Of a DNA stretch of 64,000 nt, positions 31,593 to 43,904 are shown piece after piece. The stretch spans positions 1,922,001-1,986,000 of the forward strand of contig JACONQ010000010.1 in NCBI GenBank assembly GCA_014281115.1, in the 5' to 3' direction. Origin of the DNA: Laburnicola sp. R22_1 (taxonomy: Eukaryota > Ascomycota > Dothideomycetes > Pleosporales > Didymosphaeriaceae). The position numbers and the translations under genes are program-made. The notes beneath the pieces were generated by a model. The model was not told the DNA's origin, did not search any database, and saw nothing but the letters and a program-made list of their open reading frames with translations. The stretch's first letter is position 1. Each line of letters begins with the position of its first letter.

Positions 31593-32889
31593 TCACGCCT
31601 TCCACCCCTCCTGCCCCACCGCCCAGCTAACCGCATCCCAAACATCGCCCACAATCTTCCGCGGCCTATGCGCCGGCTCCGTCCCCCCTTCATAAACCCC
31701 CGTCTGCACCAGCACGCTCGCCCAATCCGTCCCATACGGACTCCGATAGCTATTCCCGCCCAAAATATCACTCTCCGGATTATCCCCCACCATATACACC
31801 CTCTTCAAGTGTCCCAACGGCCCCCCGCCAACATGCCGAAACAGCTCCTTCCGATGCGCAATGAGGCGCTTCTCAGCGAACTCATACGTAGGCCTATGCG
31901 GTTTCCCCATTACAACTTTGCGCAGTTCGACGCCATTGCACGACCCGCCCGTAAGCGCGGCCCAGACGCCTTCGAAGGCCTCGCGGAAGCCGCCCTGGCC
32001 CAGGCGTGGGAGGTGGTATTGCGCGGCCCAGAGGAGATCTGGGTTGGAGAAGTAGACGGGGGGCTGGCCGTCCTGCTGGTAGCCCTTATTCGGCAGATTT
32101 TGGTCGCCGTTTTTCCGCGAGAGCGTGCCGAGGATGCCGTTGTGCGAGAGGAGCACGTCTTTTAGGATTTGCGTGTCGAGGCCCCAGTCGCGGGGGTCGT
32201 TGTAGATGAAGACGGCGTCGATTTTGAGAGACGTGGTGGGGGAGGCGGGGTCGATGGGGGCGGGGAGCGGGCGCGTGAACGGCGCGTAGTACGGGAGGAG
32301 GTGTTGGGAGAAGGGCCAGATGGCGGGGTGGGCGGCGAGGATGTCGGGGGGTGTGACGACGGTGTGGAAGCCGTATTTTTCGGCGACGAGGCGGCAGTTG
32401 TCTTTTTCGCCGCCGATGACAAGGATGGTTTTGTCTTTGTAGGCGTGCATGTCTGCGAAGGGGGTGTGGCTTTGGACGAAGAGCGGGGTGGAGAGGGGGA
32501 CGTCGAGTTTGGCGCTGAGGTCCGAGACGCGGTCTTGTTCGTGTTTGCCGCCGCCGTTGGTGAGGAGGATGAAGGGGATCGAGTGGGTTTGGAGGTAGGT
32601 GAGGGCTTTGGTGGCGCGTGGGAGGGGGTCGGAGCTCCGGACGAGGACGCCGTCTATGCTGTGGGTTGTTAGATGGCGAGGGGGGCGTGGGGTGCGTGTG
32701 CTTGCCTTACTCAAATGCGAAGGCGAACTCGGGGATGCGTCGTGGTGATGGTGGTGGGGTAGCTTCTGTTTGGAGGAGGCGTCTTGAGAGCGAGTGGGGG
32801 AGGCATGATGGTGTTGACGGGCTTATTGAGGCAAGAGGCGTGCGGCGTGAAGCTATTCTGCTGAAGACGCGTAGTGATGGAGATGCCAT
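31593..32889 (-). CDS. Mitochondrial HAD-superfamily hydrolase, CECR5/HDHD5 type
   Basis: Exon 1 is 32889-32711 and exon 2 is 32658-31593 (414 residues). The 52-bp phase-2 intron has donor GTAAGG. Splicing is decided by the active site: it joins ...FAF to DIDGVL, giving HAD motif I (Asp60, Asp62), whereas unspliced sequence hits a stop. Further motifs are LLTNGGG (motif II region, about 91-97), VVMGKPHRPTYEFA, and YMVGDNPESDILGGNSY with Asp352 and Asp356 (acidic motif). This is the class-IIA HAD fold with a cap. The Arg/Ser-rich N-terminus (MASPSLRVFSRIASRRTP) is a mitochondrial targeting peptide. The CECR5 group is predicted to have phosphatase-like chemistry; its substrate is unsettled. Confidence 0.9.
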
Positions 32890-33006
32890 GATGGCTGTGG
32901 TGCATACAGGTGTGTCTCGGTGGTCCGCAGCTGTTCCTGGTGTTTGAGTGGTTGGGGAAGATACGGCGGGCTAGGCGGGACCAGGACCCGCATGTACCTT
33001 ACCGTA

Positions 33007-33047
33007 ATTAGTCATCTGGCGCTCGGGCTCATCTGACGCCCACTTTT
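33007..33047 (+). repeat. Left TIR of pogo copy 2
   Basis: It contains TCATCTGRCGC twice, starting at 33012 and 33029 (17-bp period), and matches the right TIR perfectly. Confidence 0.93.
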
Positions 33048-33091
33048 CCATCGCCCACACCAAAATTTCAAAAATCTCTACAACCACCAAT

Positions 33092-34974
33092 ATGGACCCG
33101 ATTGACGCAGCTCTTGAAGCGTTGAAGTCGCTCGATATAGGCGAAAAGCCTAATTATTCTCAAATTGCGAAAAAGTACGGCGTTGATCGCAACAAGCTAT
33201 CGAGGCGGTTTCGCGGGGTGCAGGGCAGCCGTGCAGCCCAATACGAAAATCAGCAACTTCTCAACAACGCGCAAGAATTAGAGCTTTTAAAATATATTGA
33301 TAAGCTCTGCGGCCGTGGCCTACCTCCTACGAAGCAGATGATACGAAATTTCGCGCAAGAAATATCAGGAAAACAGCCTGGAAGAAGCTGGGTTGATTGA
33401 TATATCGCACGGCATAACATCGAGCTCATATTGCGATGGACTACTGGTATTAACGCCCAGCGCCACAAAGCCAATTCCATATATAAATACAGCTTATATT
33501 TCAAGCTTCTAGAATCTAAAATTGAGCAGTACGACGTCGAGCCGGCAAATATATATAATATGGACGAGAAGGGCTTCTTAATTAGGGTGCTGAGCAAAAT
33601 GAAGCGTATTTTCTCCCGCAGGCGATATGAAGAAGCAGGGATTAAGCAAATGCTTTAAGATGGCAATAGGGAGTGGATTACGACGATTGCTTGTATTTGC
33701 GCCAATAGTAGTACTCTTACGCCTTCCTTAATATACTAAGCGCTCTCTAGCAATATACAGGACAGCTGGTTATAAGATCTTAATTCTATAGAGCATAAGT
33801 GCTTCATAACCTCATTACCTTTAGGATGGACGAATAATATAGTGGGCATGGCATGGCTGCACCAAGTATTCGATTGGGAGACTAAGAGCAAGGCAGGGCG
33901 CTTAAGAAGGCTTCTAATACTTAATAGGCATGGTTTACATGTTACAAAGGCCTTTATTAAGTACTGTGATCGAAATAGGATCGTCCTTACTATATACCCA
34001 CCTTATTTAACGCATACGCTGCAGCCGCTTGATGTCTGCCTCTTTAAGCCTCTCTCCGCCGCATATACTTAAGAGCTCACTCAATTTATGTATAACTGCC
34101 AAGGGCTCAGCTCTATTACTAAGCGCGACTTCTTCCAGCTTTTCTATAGTGCCTGGCATACAGCGTTTTAAGAAAATACAGTACTCAAAGCTTTTAAAGC
34201 TACTGGGCTATTACTATTTGATTCAGAGGTGATCCTTAAGAGATTTAAGCATAAGGAGATGGAGAGGCCCTTATTGAGCGAGAGTAGTATGTCAATACTC
34301 TCTGCAAGCGATTGGCGGAAGATTGAGCGCTTACTGAGGCAGACGGTGGAGGATATCTACGATAAACGCTCTTAGCAGCTTAGCCATACAATCCACGCCC
34401 TCGCTGTACGCGAACAACTACTAGAGCATAAAAATAAGTGCCTATGAGACGCTCTATATAACGAGAAGAAGCGCCGGCAGCGTGGCAAGCCTCTACCCTT
34501 GATAGCGCCACCAGAATATTATGGTGGTGCCGTATTCTGGTCCCTATCCAAAGTTCAAGACGCTCGCGATAGGCAGGCTCAAAAGGAAGCTAAAGAACAA
34601 CAACTACAACACTAAAAGGACTAGGAAAAGCTCGCTAAGGAATAAGCAAAGGCAGACAAAGCTGCTATAATAGAGGAGAGAAAGCGTATGAAGCTTGTGG
34701 CTAAGGAGCTTAAGTTACAAGAGCAGCGCTTGAAGGCTGCAGCGCGTAAGGAAGAGCAGATTGCGAAGGCAGCTGAAAAACAACTTAGGGCTGATATATA
34801 ATTGTCTAAAAAGGGTAAGGCGCGTAGCCTTAAGGCTCCTGCACATCCTGCTCGTGTTATTAAGGAGCCAGAGGTTGATGTTGAGGATCCATCGGTCATT
34901 GAAGGGGTGGTGGAGGCATCCGGCCCATCAACGCGCACTCGCAAAGTACGCCTCCCACAGAGGTATCGCACGTA
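33092..34974 (+). pseudogene. Pogo-type transposase relic
   Basis: It starts MDPIDAALEALKSLDIGEK with the helix-turn-helix YSQIAKKYGVDRNKLSRR and ends in LPQRYRT, paralleling the transposase at 15991-17863 throughout. More than ten in-frame stops interrupt it (first TGA at about 33398). The catalytic segment that reads LILDGH in the other copy is LILNRH here: both the Asp and the Gly codons carry G-to-A changes, so catalysis is lost as well. Both copies have a stop at the same Gln position after KQML, a CA-to-TA change on the coding strand in each. Confidence 0.88.
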
Positions 34975-35090
34975 ATTTATCGTTGCCAATTAATCAAACA
35001 AACCTTCAAGAATGCTCCTCTAAAAAATCTCGTGATAATTAGATTTATATAGGACTATACAACTTCAAAAGTAGTGGTGGTTGACATGTC

Positions 35091-35131
35091 AAAAGTGGGC
35101 GTCAGATGAGCCCGAGCGCCAGATGACTAAT
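35091..35131 (-). repeat. Right TIR of pogo copy 2
   Basis: Perfect 41-bp inverted match to 33007-33047, followed by the TA duplication. Confidence 0.93.
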
Positions 35132-35179
35132 TACAGTATAGCCAAGCGTTATCCAGAGTAGTGGGCGCAGCGAAGCCAA

Positions 35180-35790
35180 CTAATTTGTATACAAAATCTA
35201 AACGCCTACGGTCCCTACTATATTGTTGTTAGTTTGCTGTCTAGTAAAGTAAGGCTGTAGATTTATATAAGGATGTTTACAATAACTATTTTCTTAGTGT
35301 TGCAGATATTCTGGCACGCCTGTGGATATATATGTACGCCGCTATAGGCTTCCTAACGCGTCCTTGCCAACGCGACCTCGCGCTGCCCTAGCCTCCTAAT
35401 ACTATATATCTTAATCGCGGTCTCTTTACGCGTACTTATAATAATATTAAGTAGTTTCTAAACCTTAAATAGCACTAAGATGCTATTACTACAAGTAAAT
35501 ATTGTTCTTAGCACGCTATTAGCAATATAGTAGAGAACCTAGAAAAGTCTAGCAACATTCGCCGCCCTTTATAAGGCAAGCTAAGGAGACCTTCTACTAT
35601 CCTAGACAAAGACAGGGACGCGTTATTTAATAAGCTAGTTTATTCTAGCTAGATATACTAGGACAAAATTATAAAGTAGCTTCTTATTAAGTGTAACTAT
35701 TACGTCTTCTACTTTATAGTCTAGTAAATTTTTTTAAAAAAGTAGAGTAAGTATATATATTAGAAAAGTTTTTTCTAAAAAGACTACTTA
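35180..35790 (+). pseudogene. Degenerate transposase fragment, possibly Tc1/mariner-like
   Basis: In one frame around 35560-35720 the reading NIRRPL, RRPSTILDKDRDALFNKLV, then CNYYVFYFIV, broken by TAG/TAA codons, resembles the N-terminal DNA-binding part of a fungal DDE transposase. No TIR was found, and the C-terminal half is absent or covered by repeats from about 35790. Confidence 0.45.
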
Positions 35791-35799
35791 ACTATATAT

Positions 35800-36000
35800 A
35801 TTATTAAATTATCTATTTAGAAATAGAGTAATAATGGCTTTTATTTTAAATAATATAATCAAAAAGTAGAGCATTCTACTTAGTATATATATATTTATAT
35901 AGGCAATTTACTAGTATAATAACTCTTAAAAATATATAGATATATATATTAGAAAGAGAAATATTATAAACCTTTTAGTGTATAGTAGTATAACACTATA
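35800..36000. repeat. MITE-family half copy and host repeat flanking the copia element
   Basis: 35803-35890 matches the MITE arm (ATTAAATTATCTA then GCTTTTATTTTAAATAATATAA). 35945-36000 is part of a repeat that continues after the copia element at 43523. CTATA at 35996-36000 is the target duplication. Confidence 0.6.
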
Positions 36001-36289
36001 TATTAAATGGGTACTCTACAGCTAGCTATATACACATCGAATTCTAATCCTCTATACTAGCAAGTATAGAGGGTGTACGGGGCGATCGTACGAGAAAAAG
36101 AAAATAATATAATAGAACGACTTAGTATTAATTACTTGTCTCTAGAGAGGATGCGGATAAAAAGGAAAAGATCTTGCAGCGTATAGGCTATAGTGCATAG
36201 ACATTACGTAATTCCTATATAATACTATTATGCGGCAATATTAAAACCTTAACACTCTTAGGTGCCCTTACCCATATAGTGTATAGACA
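36001..36289 (-). repeat. 3' LTR of the copia element
   Basis: 289 bp, the same length as 43234-43522 and differing mainly by transitions. The outer TG is mutated to TA. Confidence 0.9.
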
Positions 36290-37660
36290 CTAGCAACTTT
36301 TTATTTTAAGATTACTATTAGTAGTTTTTCTTTCCTCTACACAAACTATCTACTTACTAATATTTACTCTATCTATTTATTATTCTCCTGTCTGTACGCC
36401 TTCTACTCTGGCTAGTTTGCTCTAGTTAATAAAAAGATTCTATTAAGTAACTATTCATTATACTTTGCTGCTATTTATTAGAGGCGCAATTAGGTTTATT
36501 AGTAGTAGAGTAGCAGTCTGGCTAATAGTAGTCAAGGGTAAGATTGCATAGTTAATAATAAGATTATAGTAATAATATATTATTTATATAGAGTTCTTTT
36601 ACTTAGTTTATTTCTTATATAATAGGTAAACCTAGTTATCTTATCTATTTAGGTAGTAATATTAGGCAATTGTGCAACATTAGATAAGGGGAAGATAATA
36701 CTAATAAGGGGTAGGAATTAAGACTCTAAACAGAAGGGAGAGACATATAAGGTGGGCTTTTCTTCTTCTATCCTTCTTTCTCTTATTCTCTACTTCGAAC
36801 ATCTCTCTGTATGTATCCCTTCTCCCTGGCTCTTTTTTCTTTTTGTTAAGCTAATTCTCTATTTTATATAGTGCTAAATTATGTCCCTTATTATATAATA
36901 TCTTATCTCTATATAATACTAACTTAGTGTAGACAATAGCGCTTATACTAGCGGGTCTTAACTAGCTAGGCCTCCCTGGCTTTAATGCTACTATAGTGGC
37001 TCTTTTAGGCGAAAGAATGTGTATTACCCTTCTAACTAGTTCTTAGGCGAACTATACGTTTATCTAGAGCATCTTTATTAATATAAGTTCCTCTATTCTT
37101 TACTTTTATATAAATGCTAACTATAGAAAATAGGCTAAGAAGTTATATGTCGCATATCTACCTTTATATAATATTAATATTATTCTTATAGCTGGTATGA
37201 ACTTGCGTCTATAGGTTGCTAAGCTTATTTAGTGTAAGGGCTACTTTCACGCACTCTTTGTCTAGTCGCGTAGTATTCGTAGGGACACTGCGTACGCTTA
37301 CTACTATAGTGGTAACTCTAGCCCTAGGCCCTTTACTAAGTGTTATATAGTAGCAAACTTCTAGGTAGAATTGTACGGTTCTTGCGTGTAGTAGAGCCAT
37401 GGTGCTAGGTGCAATTATCGCACGGGATAGGGCTAAATAGTAGAATAGACACTTCTAGACATTGTCTATAAGTACTAAAATAAAAAACTCTTCTCTAAAT
37501 AAATGTATGCTATGTCTCTTCTCTTTCTATGCGAATAAATAAATAGAAAAAAAAAGCGCATTTTTAAATAATGTGTACGTATAAAAAGAATAAAATAAAT
37601 ATATCACACAAAAGAATAAATAAATAATAAGGAAATAGTCCTATATAGAGGCTAGGAAGA
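36290..37660. other. Region between RNase H relic and 3' LTR of the copia element
   Basis: About 1.4 kb of TA-rich sequence inside the element, longer than a typical copia 3' untranslated region. A short minus frame at 37209-37400 is open but not recognisable. It may hold an inserted repeat or an extra coding segment. Confidence 0.35.
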
Positions 37661-37679
37661 GCTCGCGCGGGCGGGCTCG

Positions 37680-40600
37680 AGGCAATTCACTAATGCTTTA
37701 ATAGTGATTATTAAGGTGTTGCTAGAAATTAAGAACTCTAGAGCCTAGTTTAGGACCTTCCTTGTATAGGCATTAGTAGGATTGTTCTTCCTATTAATCT
37801 ATCTAATCTTAGAGATCTCGCGGTGCTTATACAATTCGCGAAGTAATATAATATTAATTATAAGGTGCTTCGTATTCGTGGTTTCTAGTTGTATAAGGTA
37901 GTTATAGAAAGACTTCGAATCTATATAGATAACTATAGAAATTAGCGATAGACTAAGCGTGTGTACAATCTTCTAGAGGGTTGTGCTAATAGCAATAGTA
38001 TTGTTAAACCCTCCTACTATACTATATAGCTTACTAGCAAGAATGCTCCTTATTACTCTCTTACACTTAGTTAAATTCTAGTATATAATATTTGCCAGGA
38101 TCTTAAAGTTATTGCTATTACCCATACAATGCTTATTGCCTAGAGCGATTAGAAATCCTAACTATAAGCTTAAAATTTTATTATTAGCAAATAAGCCATT
38201 AGTAAAAATAAACAGCTTTGCGCATTAAAGATCCAATAGTATAAAGATGAGACCGCGCTCACTATTATTAATCTGCCATTAGATTTGTGCGTTTAATGCC
38301 TTAATATCTTTGTATAAGAGTAATATAGTCTGAGCGACAATAGACAAATTAAATATGGCTTCTAGTTAGCACATAGATGCAATATAGGCGCCTTTTGCAT
38401 GCTGCTCTATATACCTCTAAGCAGCACTCTTATCTTTAGGGTTAATTATACGAAGGCCCTTTGCTTGCCCTTTCTATATAAGAACTATAGTGTTATACAC
38501 AAGTCGAATTCTTTTACTATTAAACTTAATAGGTTAGTATTTAGCAAGGATAGTCTTGTCCTTTGCATAGAAGGCTACTTTTTTTTAGCTCTTCTTCTTC
38601 TCTTTGTGCGAAGTTCTTATTAACAATGCTAAGAGTATTATTTATCTAAAAGCTAGTAATCCTAAAGGTGTACTCTACTTTATTAGTAATAAGTAGACAT
38701 AGATTATATAATAAAGTCTTTATACTAAGTTTCTCTTTATAGTAGTTGTAGTAGGTTTTAAACTAGTAAAGACCTAATTTAGCTGCATTATAGAGTGGTT
38801 ATATAATGCGAAAGATTATGTCTTACAGAAAGTTTATGCGCAGTTTCTTAGATAGTCTAGTATAGAGCGTACGGTTTAGTTTATTAGTGGACTAAATATA
38901 GGCCTAGGTAATATCTCGTAGTTTAAAATGCATTCTATACGTTGCCCAAAGGCTTGCTTCTAACGCGAGAAGTAGACGCTGACTTATTCTTTAGATAGTA
39001 GGTAATTAGGTAAGAATTTTATTCTTTTCCTTATTAGAGTGGCTAGTAAACACAAGGCGGAATTTCTTATATAGTTAAGTAGTCTTGCCCTTAACTTCTT
39101 GTATATGGCGAAGGTTAAAAATTCTGCCCTTATGCTTAGATGGGTTAAAGAGAAGAATCTTAAATATGCTATTAGCGATTAGAGTGTTTATCTCTATGTG
39201 GTCTAACTCTTTAAAAGGTGCTCTAGGTGTTATAATTGTACCTTCTGCACAGAGCTTTAGAGATAGTTCCTAATTACTTGTCTCTTTTTAGGAAAGGAAT
39301 ACAGCATCCTTCCTTAGGCGGCCTCTTCTCCTCTTCTCTAGAGGATCTCTTTGTATAGAGACGGTATTATCTGCTTTGTACGATAGTGGGAAAGTGTAAT
39401 CTTCTTTATAATAGTATAGCTTAACTTGCGTATAGCGAAACGTTACTAGACTATTCCCTAGGTTAAGAATTATATTTCTATCCTTAATGTCCTTAATTTT
39501 ATATAGGCCTATCTATCCACCTTTCTTTCTCTAGACTATAACCTTAGATCTAAGTAGGAGCTTAAGGACTTTGTGCACTACTAATAGACTATTATAGGTG
39601 TTTAGCGCACAATTAATATTAGTCTTATCTCTTTTCTTCTATAATATTTTTATCGCCTTTTGTATAGCATTTATACATACAATAATATTAGGCAATAGGG
39701 AAGAATCTATATTAATCCTAGAATATGCGCTAAAGACTAGCAGTGTGAGTATAAGGCTATTTAGGCCTATAGTGTTATTAATAGCTTTAATAGCTATCTG
39801 GAGGATGTTTTCCTTATCTTTACAATCTTCTAGTTTAGTCTTAAGAATATTAAAGGCTCTGTAGAGAGGTACGTGCAAACGCTTAACCTTCCCTATTATC
39901 TAATGTGCTTCTATAGGCATCTGCCTATAGGTTACGCTAATAATCTTCGCGCAGTTCTTAAACTCATCTAATGCGAAGTTTGTACCTAGGTTATATATAA
40001 TATAGTTAGATAGATTTTAGTAGACATTAATCTAGTATCTACAAAGGGCTTCCTACGCATCTTATGCGGACATTAATTTTAAGAAGATTATAGCTTAAAA
40101 TAATATATCTGTATTTATAATATATAGTACGTCTCTAGTTCAAATATATATATTATTAATAATAATCTTATAGTTAAAGTGGGTGTTATTCTTAATAGTG
40201 AACTTAAAGCAACGCGGGGCTTATTTGTGCAATTAATAGTGGTGGCAAAACTTCTAAATTTATTTAGTATAGTAGTATCTACTTTATAGCTAGCGTTAGT
40301 AAGCATCTTCTAAAGTCTTTTTATATGGGGATATCCGAATTATTAATAAAGGCAATAGAGTTCTTGTTTAGTAAAGAAAGATACAGTTTCTTTCTTGCTA
40401 ATATTAAAGAAAGAGTGTCTCTCTTTACATATAATAGGTATAGTTATGCCGTTCTTTTGTATAATAATATCTAGAATATTATTAAAGTAGACACCCAGCT
40501 TATTAGCATCTGCTAGTAATAGCAGGAATAATATTAGAGTGTCTAGAATATAGTAGGTAACTATTCCTATTAGATTTATAATTATATAGTTCCTAGAGAT

Positions 40601-41790
40601 TCGTATAGGTTCTAACCTCTAAAGCTAATATTAGTATTACTAGGTGTCTAATTAATCTTTATATAGGGATTCTCTCGTATGTATGCCTCTAGCTATACTT
40701 TATTAATAGTGAAAATCCTTGCTGTACTTATATCCTATAGTTTACCTTAGTATATTATATAGTATTAATTTTTAAGAATAAACTATTTCGTACACTTCTC
40801 TAGCTCTATTTTATAGATGTGTTCGCTAGTTGTGCGGTAAAAATAGATAGTAGTAGTTAGGTAGAATACTTAATTATTACTATTCTTATTATCTTTACTC
40901 TACTTCTCTTCTTTATACAAAGTAGGTTCCTTATTATTATACCCTTCTATGTCCTAAATGTAGGACTAAACGGTTTCGTACAAAGGCGTTTTATTATTGT
41001 GCTCTTTATAGAAGATAATATACTACCTTATTGTGTGGGTACGCTTATCGCGCGGATGGTTAAAAGACTAACAACCTTCCTTATAGCACACAAAACACTT
41101 CTTTAGTCTTATATAAATATTATTTAATTAGGATCTAAATTGCGATAATAATAGTATAAATCGTTTGCGAAATTCTTATTTATAAGGGACTAGTAGTCTG
41201 CCTCTTTATATAGGAAAGTTATATTTACAATTAGTATAGTATATATTAGCCTCTTGCAAGTGCTAATTAGATTGGCAATTAATTATAACTTAGATTAACG
41301 CACAGAGATTAGCAAATAGAGCTTTATAAGTAGACTTAGAGGTAAATATAGCCTACTCTAGCTCTAGGTATCTATAGTATGCTTATATAATAGTAGTATA
41401 GAGAGAAATTTTCCTAGCGAAGTCCGTACCTAATACTCTCTGTGCGAGGGTGAGCCTATTAATTATTGCCTCTAGGACTTTGTATAGACTCTTATTAGGA
41501 TTCTTACGCTAGTATTGTACGAAAGTTATTATAGTCTAGTCTATCTAATACTAGTTATGGTTAATAGTAGTATTAAAGTAACTATTAAGTGCTTTGTATA
41601 AGCACTTCTACAATTGTCTAGAATAGATAGTATGGAGGTAATACTGTGCCGCACGGCCAGTAAGGATATCTAGAAAGATATCTAGGTATTAATCCTTAGC
41701 AATATCTAGGCGTCTGCATAGATCTATAAAGATCTTAGTCTTATCTGCCAAAATATTATATAGAGCTTTAGTATAGTTATTATTCTTATT
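37680..41790 (-). pseudogene. Copia pol polyprotein relic (integrase, reverse transcriptase, RNase H)
   Basis: Reading the minus strand, 37930 downward gives YIDSKSFYNYLIQLETTNTK and then INRKNNPTNAYT, the copia RNase H signature. 39878-39639 gives ILQIAIKAINNTIGLNSLI, which resembles the stretch after the integrase core in fungal copia elements. The reverse transcriptase must lie between about 38000 and 39500, but I did not locate its catalytic Asp pair. In-frame TAG/TAA codons occur every few dozen codons. Confidence 0.75.
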
Positions 41791-41796
41791 CTATGT

Positions 41797-43233
41797 CTTT
41801 TAAAATTAGATTATCTTATTAGCTAGAATTCTCTAAGGAGGTAGGTTGTGCTTGGGTAAAAGCTTGTATAGGTTAAATTATAGTATAGGCTTAGTCTATA
41901 TAGATTAGTATAGTGCCTATAATTTGCGTTTGACTAGTAGTGGCTCTATTCTATACAGCGTTTAATAATCGCGAGTAGGTAGGCGAAATAGTAGTTAGGT
42001 ACTATATATAAAGAGTAGTAGTTTATTTAGTTATTTATATAAATAGAATTATCTTTAGTACTTGTGCAAAAGTTCTCTTAAGATGTCTATAGAGACCTAT
42101 AGCTATGTAGGTGCCTATAGTAGTAGCGGCTTACTCTGTTTAGGTTTGTGCAATAGCCTAACTAACTTAGGTATCTTTAAGATTAGCCTTAGTGTTTATA
42201 TATAAGGAGTTAAGTAAGCTAGCAAAGGTAGTGTTATATAAGTGGTATCTACATTATCTTAGGCTACTTTGTATAGCTTGCTAGTATTTATGGCTCTAGT
42301 ATCTATTCTTAGCTTAATGCCCTTTTTTCTTAGGACTGCTATAAGCTCTCTCTTATACACACAGCCTAACTCTAAAAAATAGTATTCTTCCTATCCTTTA
42401 AAGTCTTTTTAGAATAACTCTAAGAAAGCTATCCCTTTTTAGTATAATGTATAATACTTAGCAATAGTATATACTGCGTATAATTACATTTCTAACTAAG
42501 AAGAATTGTTTACTATATTAATCTTATTATTCTAATATACAGGTCTTGTTCCCTTATACAGTGTTTTCTCTAATATTTCTATTCCTTTAATATACTAATT
42601 GTATAGTTCGGTATACTTAGACATATTAGTGTTATCTTATAAGGTAATAGAGACTTTGTGCGAGGTAGTAAAGGCTTCTTACAAAGTAGTAGGGGTAGCT
42701 ATTACGTGACTAGTTTGTTTAATAGGTTAGTTGTATAGAGGGTCGCGCTTTATTAGGGTTTATTATTATCTAACCATATCTTTATATAATTACTAGTGGT
42801 GTGCTTAGTGCACTATCTTCTTTTAAATCTTATATAGTAGCGATATCTACTTACTAACTTAATAAAAGAGTTAATCTACTATCCCTATAAATAAGAATAG
42901 GTTTTGTACGTCTTATATAATTGCTTTCTATATTTTATATAGTAGTAATATCTACTTACTAACTTTATAAAGGTTTAATTTACTATCCTCCTATATATAG
43001 AGAGTAGGATATAACAAAATAAATTATATAGCTAATAACGTCTTATATAATCGCTTTCTTTATTCTGTATAGTAGCGATATCTACTTACTAACTTTATAA
43101 AGTTTTTAGTCTACTATCCTCTTACGTATAAAGAATAGGATATATAAAATAAATTATATAGCTAATAATAACTTATGCGATCTATCTTTACTCTTACTAA
43201 TTTGTAGTTAAGAGTTAGTTAACTACTAATTAG
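41797..43233 (-). pseudogene. Copia gag and leader relic
   Basis: Upstream of pol on the minus strand and homologous to 1-1589. The leader contains three copies of a block beginning TATATAGTAG (about 42831, 42936 and 43066), where the left element has two. No protein motif survives. Confidence 0.55.
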
Positions 43234-43522
43234 TGTTAAATAGGTACTCTATAGCTAGCTATATAGACATCGAATTCTAATCTTTTATACTAGCAAGTAT
43301 AGAGGGTGTATAGGGCAATTATATAAGAAAAAGGAAATAATATAATAGAATAACTTAGTATTAATTGCTTGTCTCTAGAGAGAGTACGGATAAAAAGAAG
43401 AAGATCTTGCAGCGTATAGGCCGCGACGCATAGGCATTACGTAATTTCTACGTAATGCCATCGTGCGGTAATATTAAAACCTTAACACCCTTAGGTGCCC
43501 TTGCCCGTACAGTGTACGGACA
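43234..43522 (-). repeat. 5' LTR of the copia element
   Basis: 289 bp, TGTTAAAT to GGACA in plus orientation; pairs with 36001-36289. Confidence 0.9.
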
Positions 43523-43904
43523 CTATAAGAAAAAGCTACAGGTGTACTAAAAATATATTAAAAAAAGGTAAAGTAGTAAAATAGATTAGACTAGGTAAGG
43601 ACTATTTATTAGCACATATAAATCGGCCCCTTATACTAATAATAAGATATTTAATTATAAGATATACTAGGTACTAAAGTTGATAATAGGGTTAGTTATC
43701 TTAGAAGCTAGGAGGAGATATTAGAAAAACTTTAACGCGCTTTAGTTCTAGGGCTTAGCGCTCGCATATAATGTTATATTATATAGGCGCTAGTAACGCA
43801 ATAAAAAAACGCAGTAATTAAACATAGTAGGGCTACTTAAAAACTAATAAGTAGAGGCAGTTTATACTTTTACCTAGAAGGAAATATATAGTATTAATTA
43901 ATCT
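43523..43904. repeat. Continuation of the repeat disrupted by the copia element
   Basis: The first ~100 bp match, in inverted orientation, the sequence around 52320-52440, confirming that copia inserted into an older repeat. The rest is TA-rich with no gene. Confidence 0.6.

Larger units (their letters stand above)
33007..35131 (+). mobile_element. Pogo-type DNA transposon, copy 2, RIP-degraded
   Basis: This 2125-bp element has perfect 41-bp TIRs (33007-33047 and 35091-35131) and TA target duplications at 33005-33006 and 35132-35133. It holds a plus-strand transposase relic with many stops. It marks the right boundary of the gene island: AT-rich repeat sequence begins directly after it. The TIR sequence differs from that of the first pogo element, although length and layout match. 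Confidence 0.93.
36001..43522 (-). mobile_element. Complete Ty1/copia-type LTR retrotransposon, RIP-inactivated
   Basis: This 7522-bp element has two 289-bp LTRs (36001-36289 and 43234-43522) with TGT/ACA-type ends and the 5-bp duplication CTATA at 35996-36000 and 43523-43527. The uninterrupted target exists at 44127-44131 and, inverted, at 52436-52440. The coding strand is minus, and the order gag, integrase, reverse transcriptase, RNase H (integrase before reverse transcriptase) is copia-type. All frames are riddled with stops. Confidence 0.92.
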
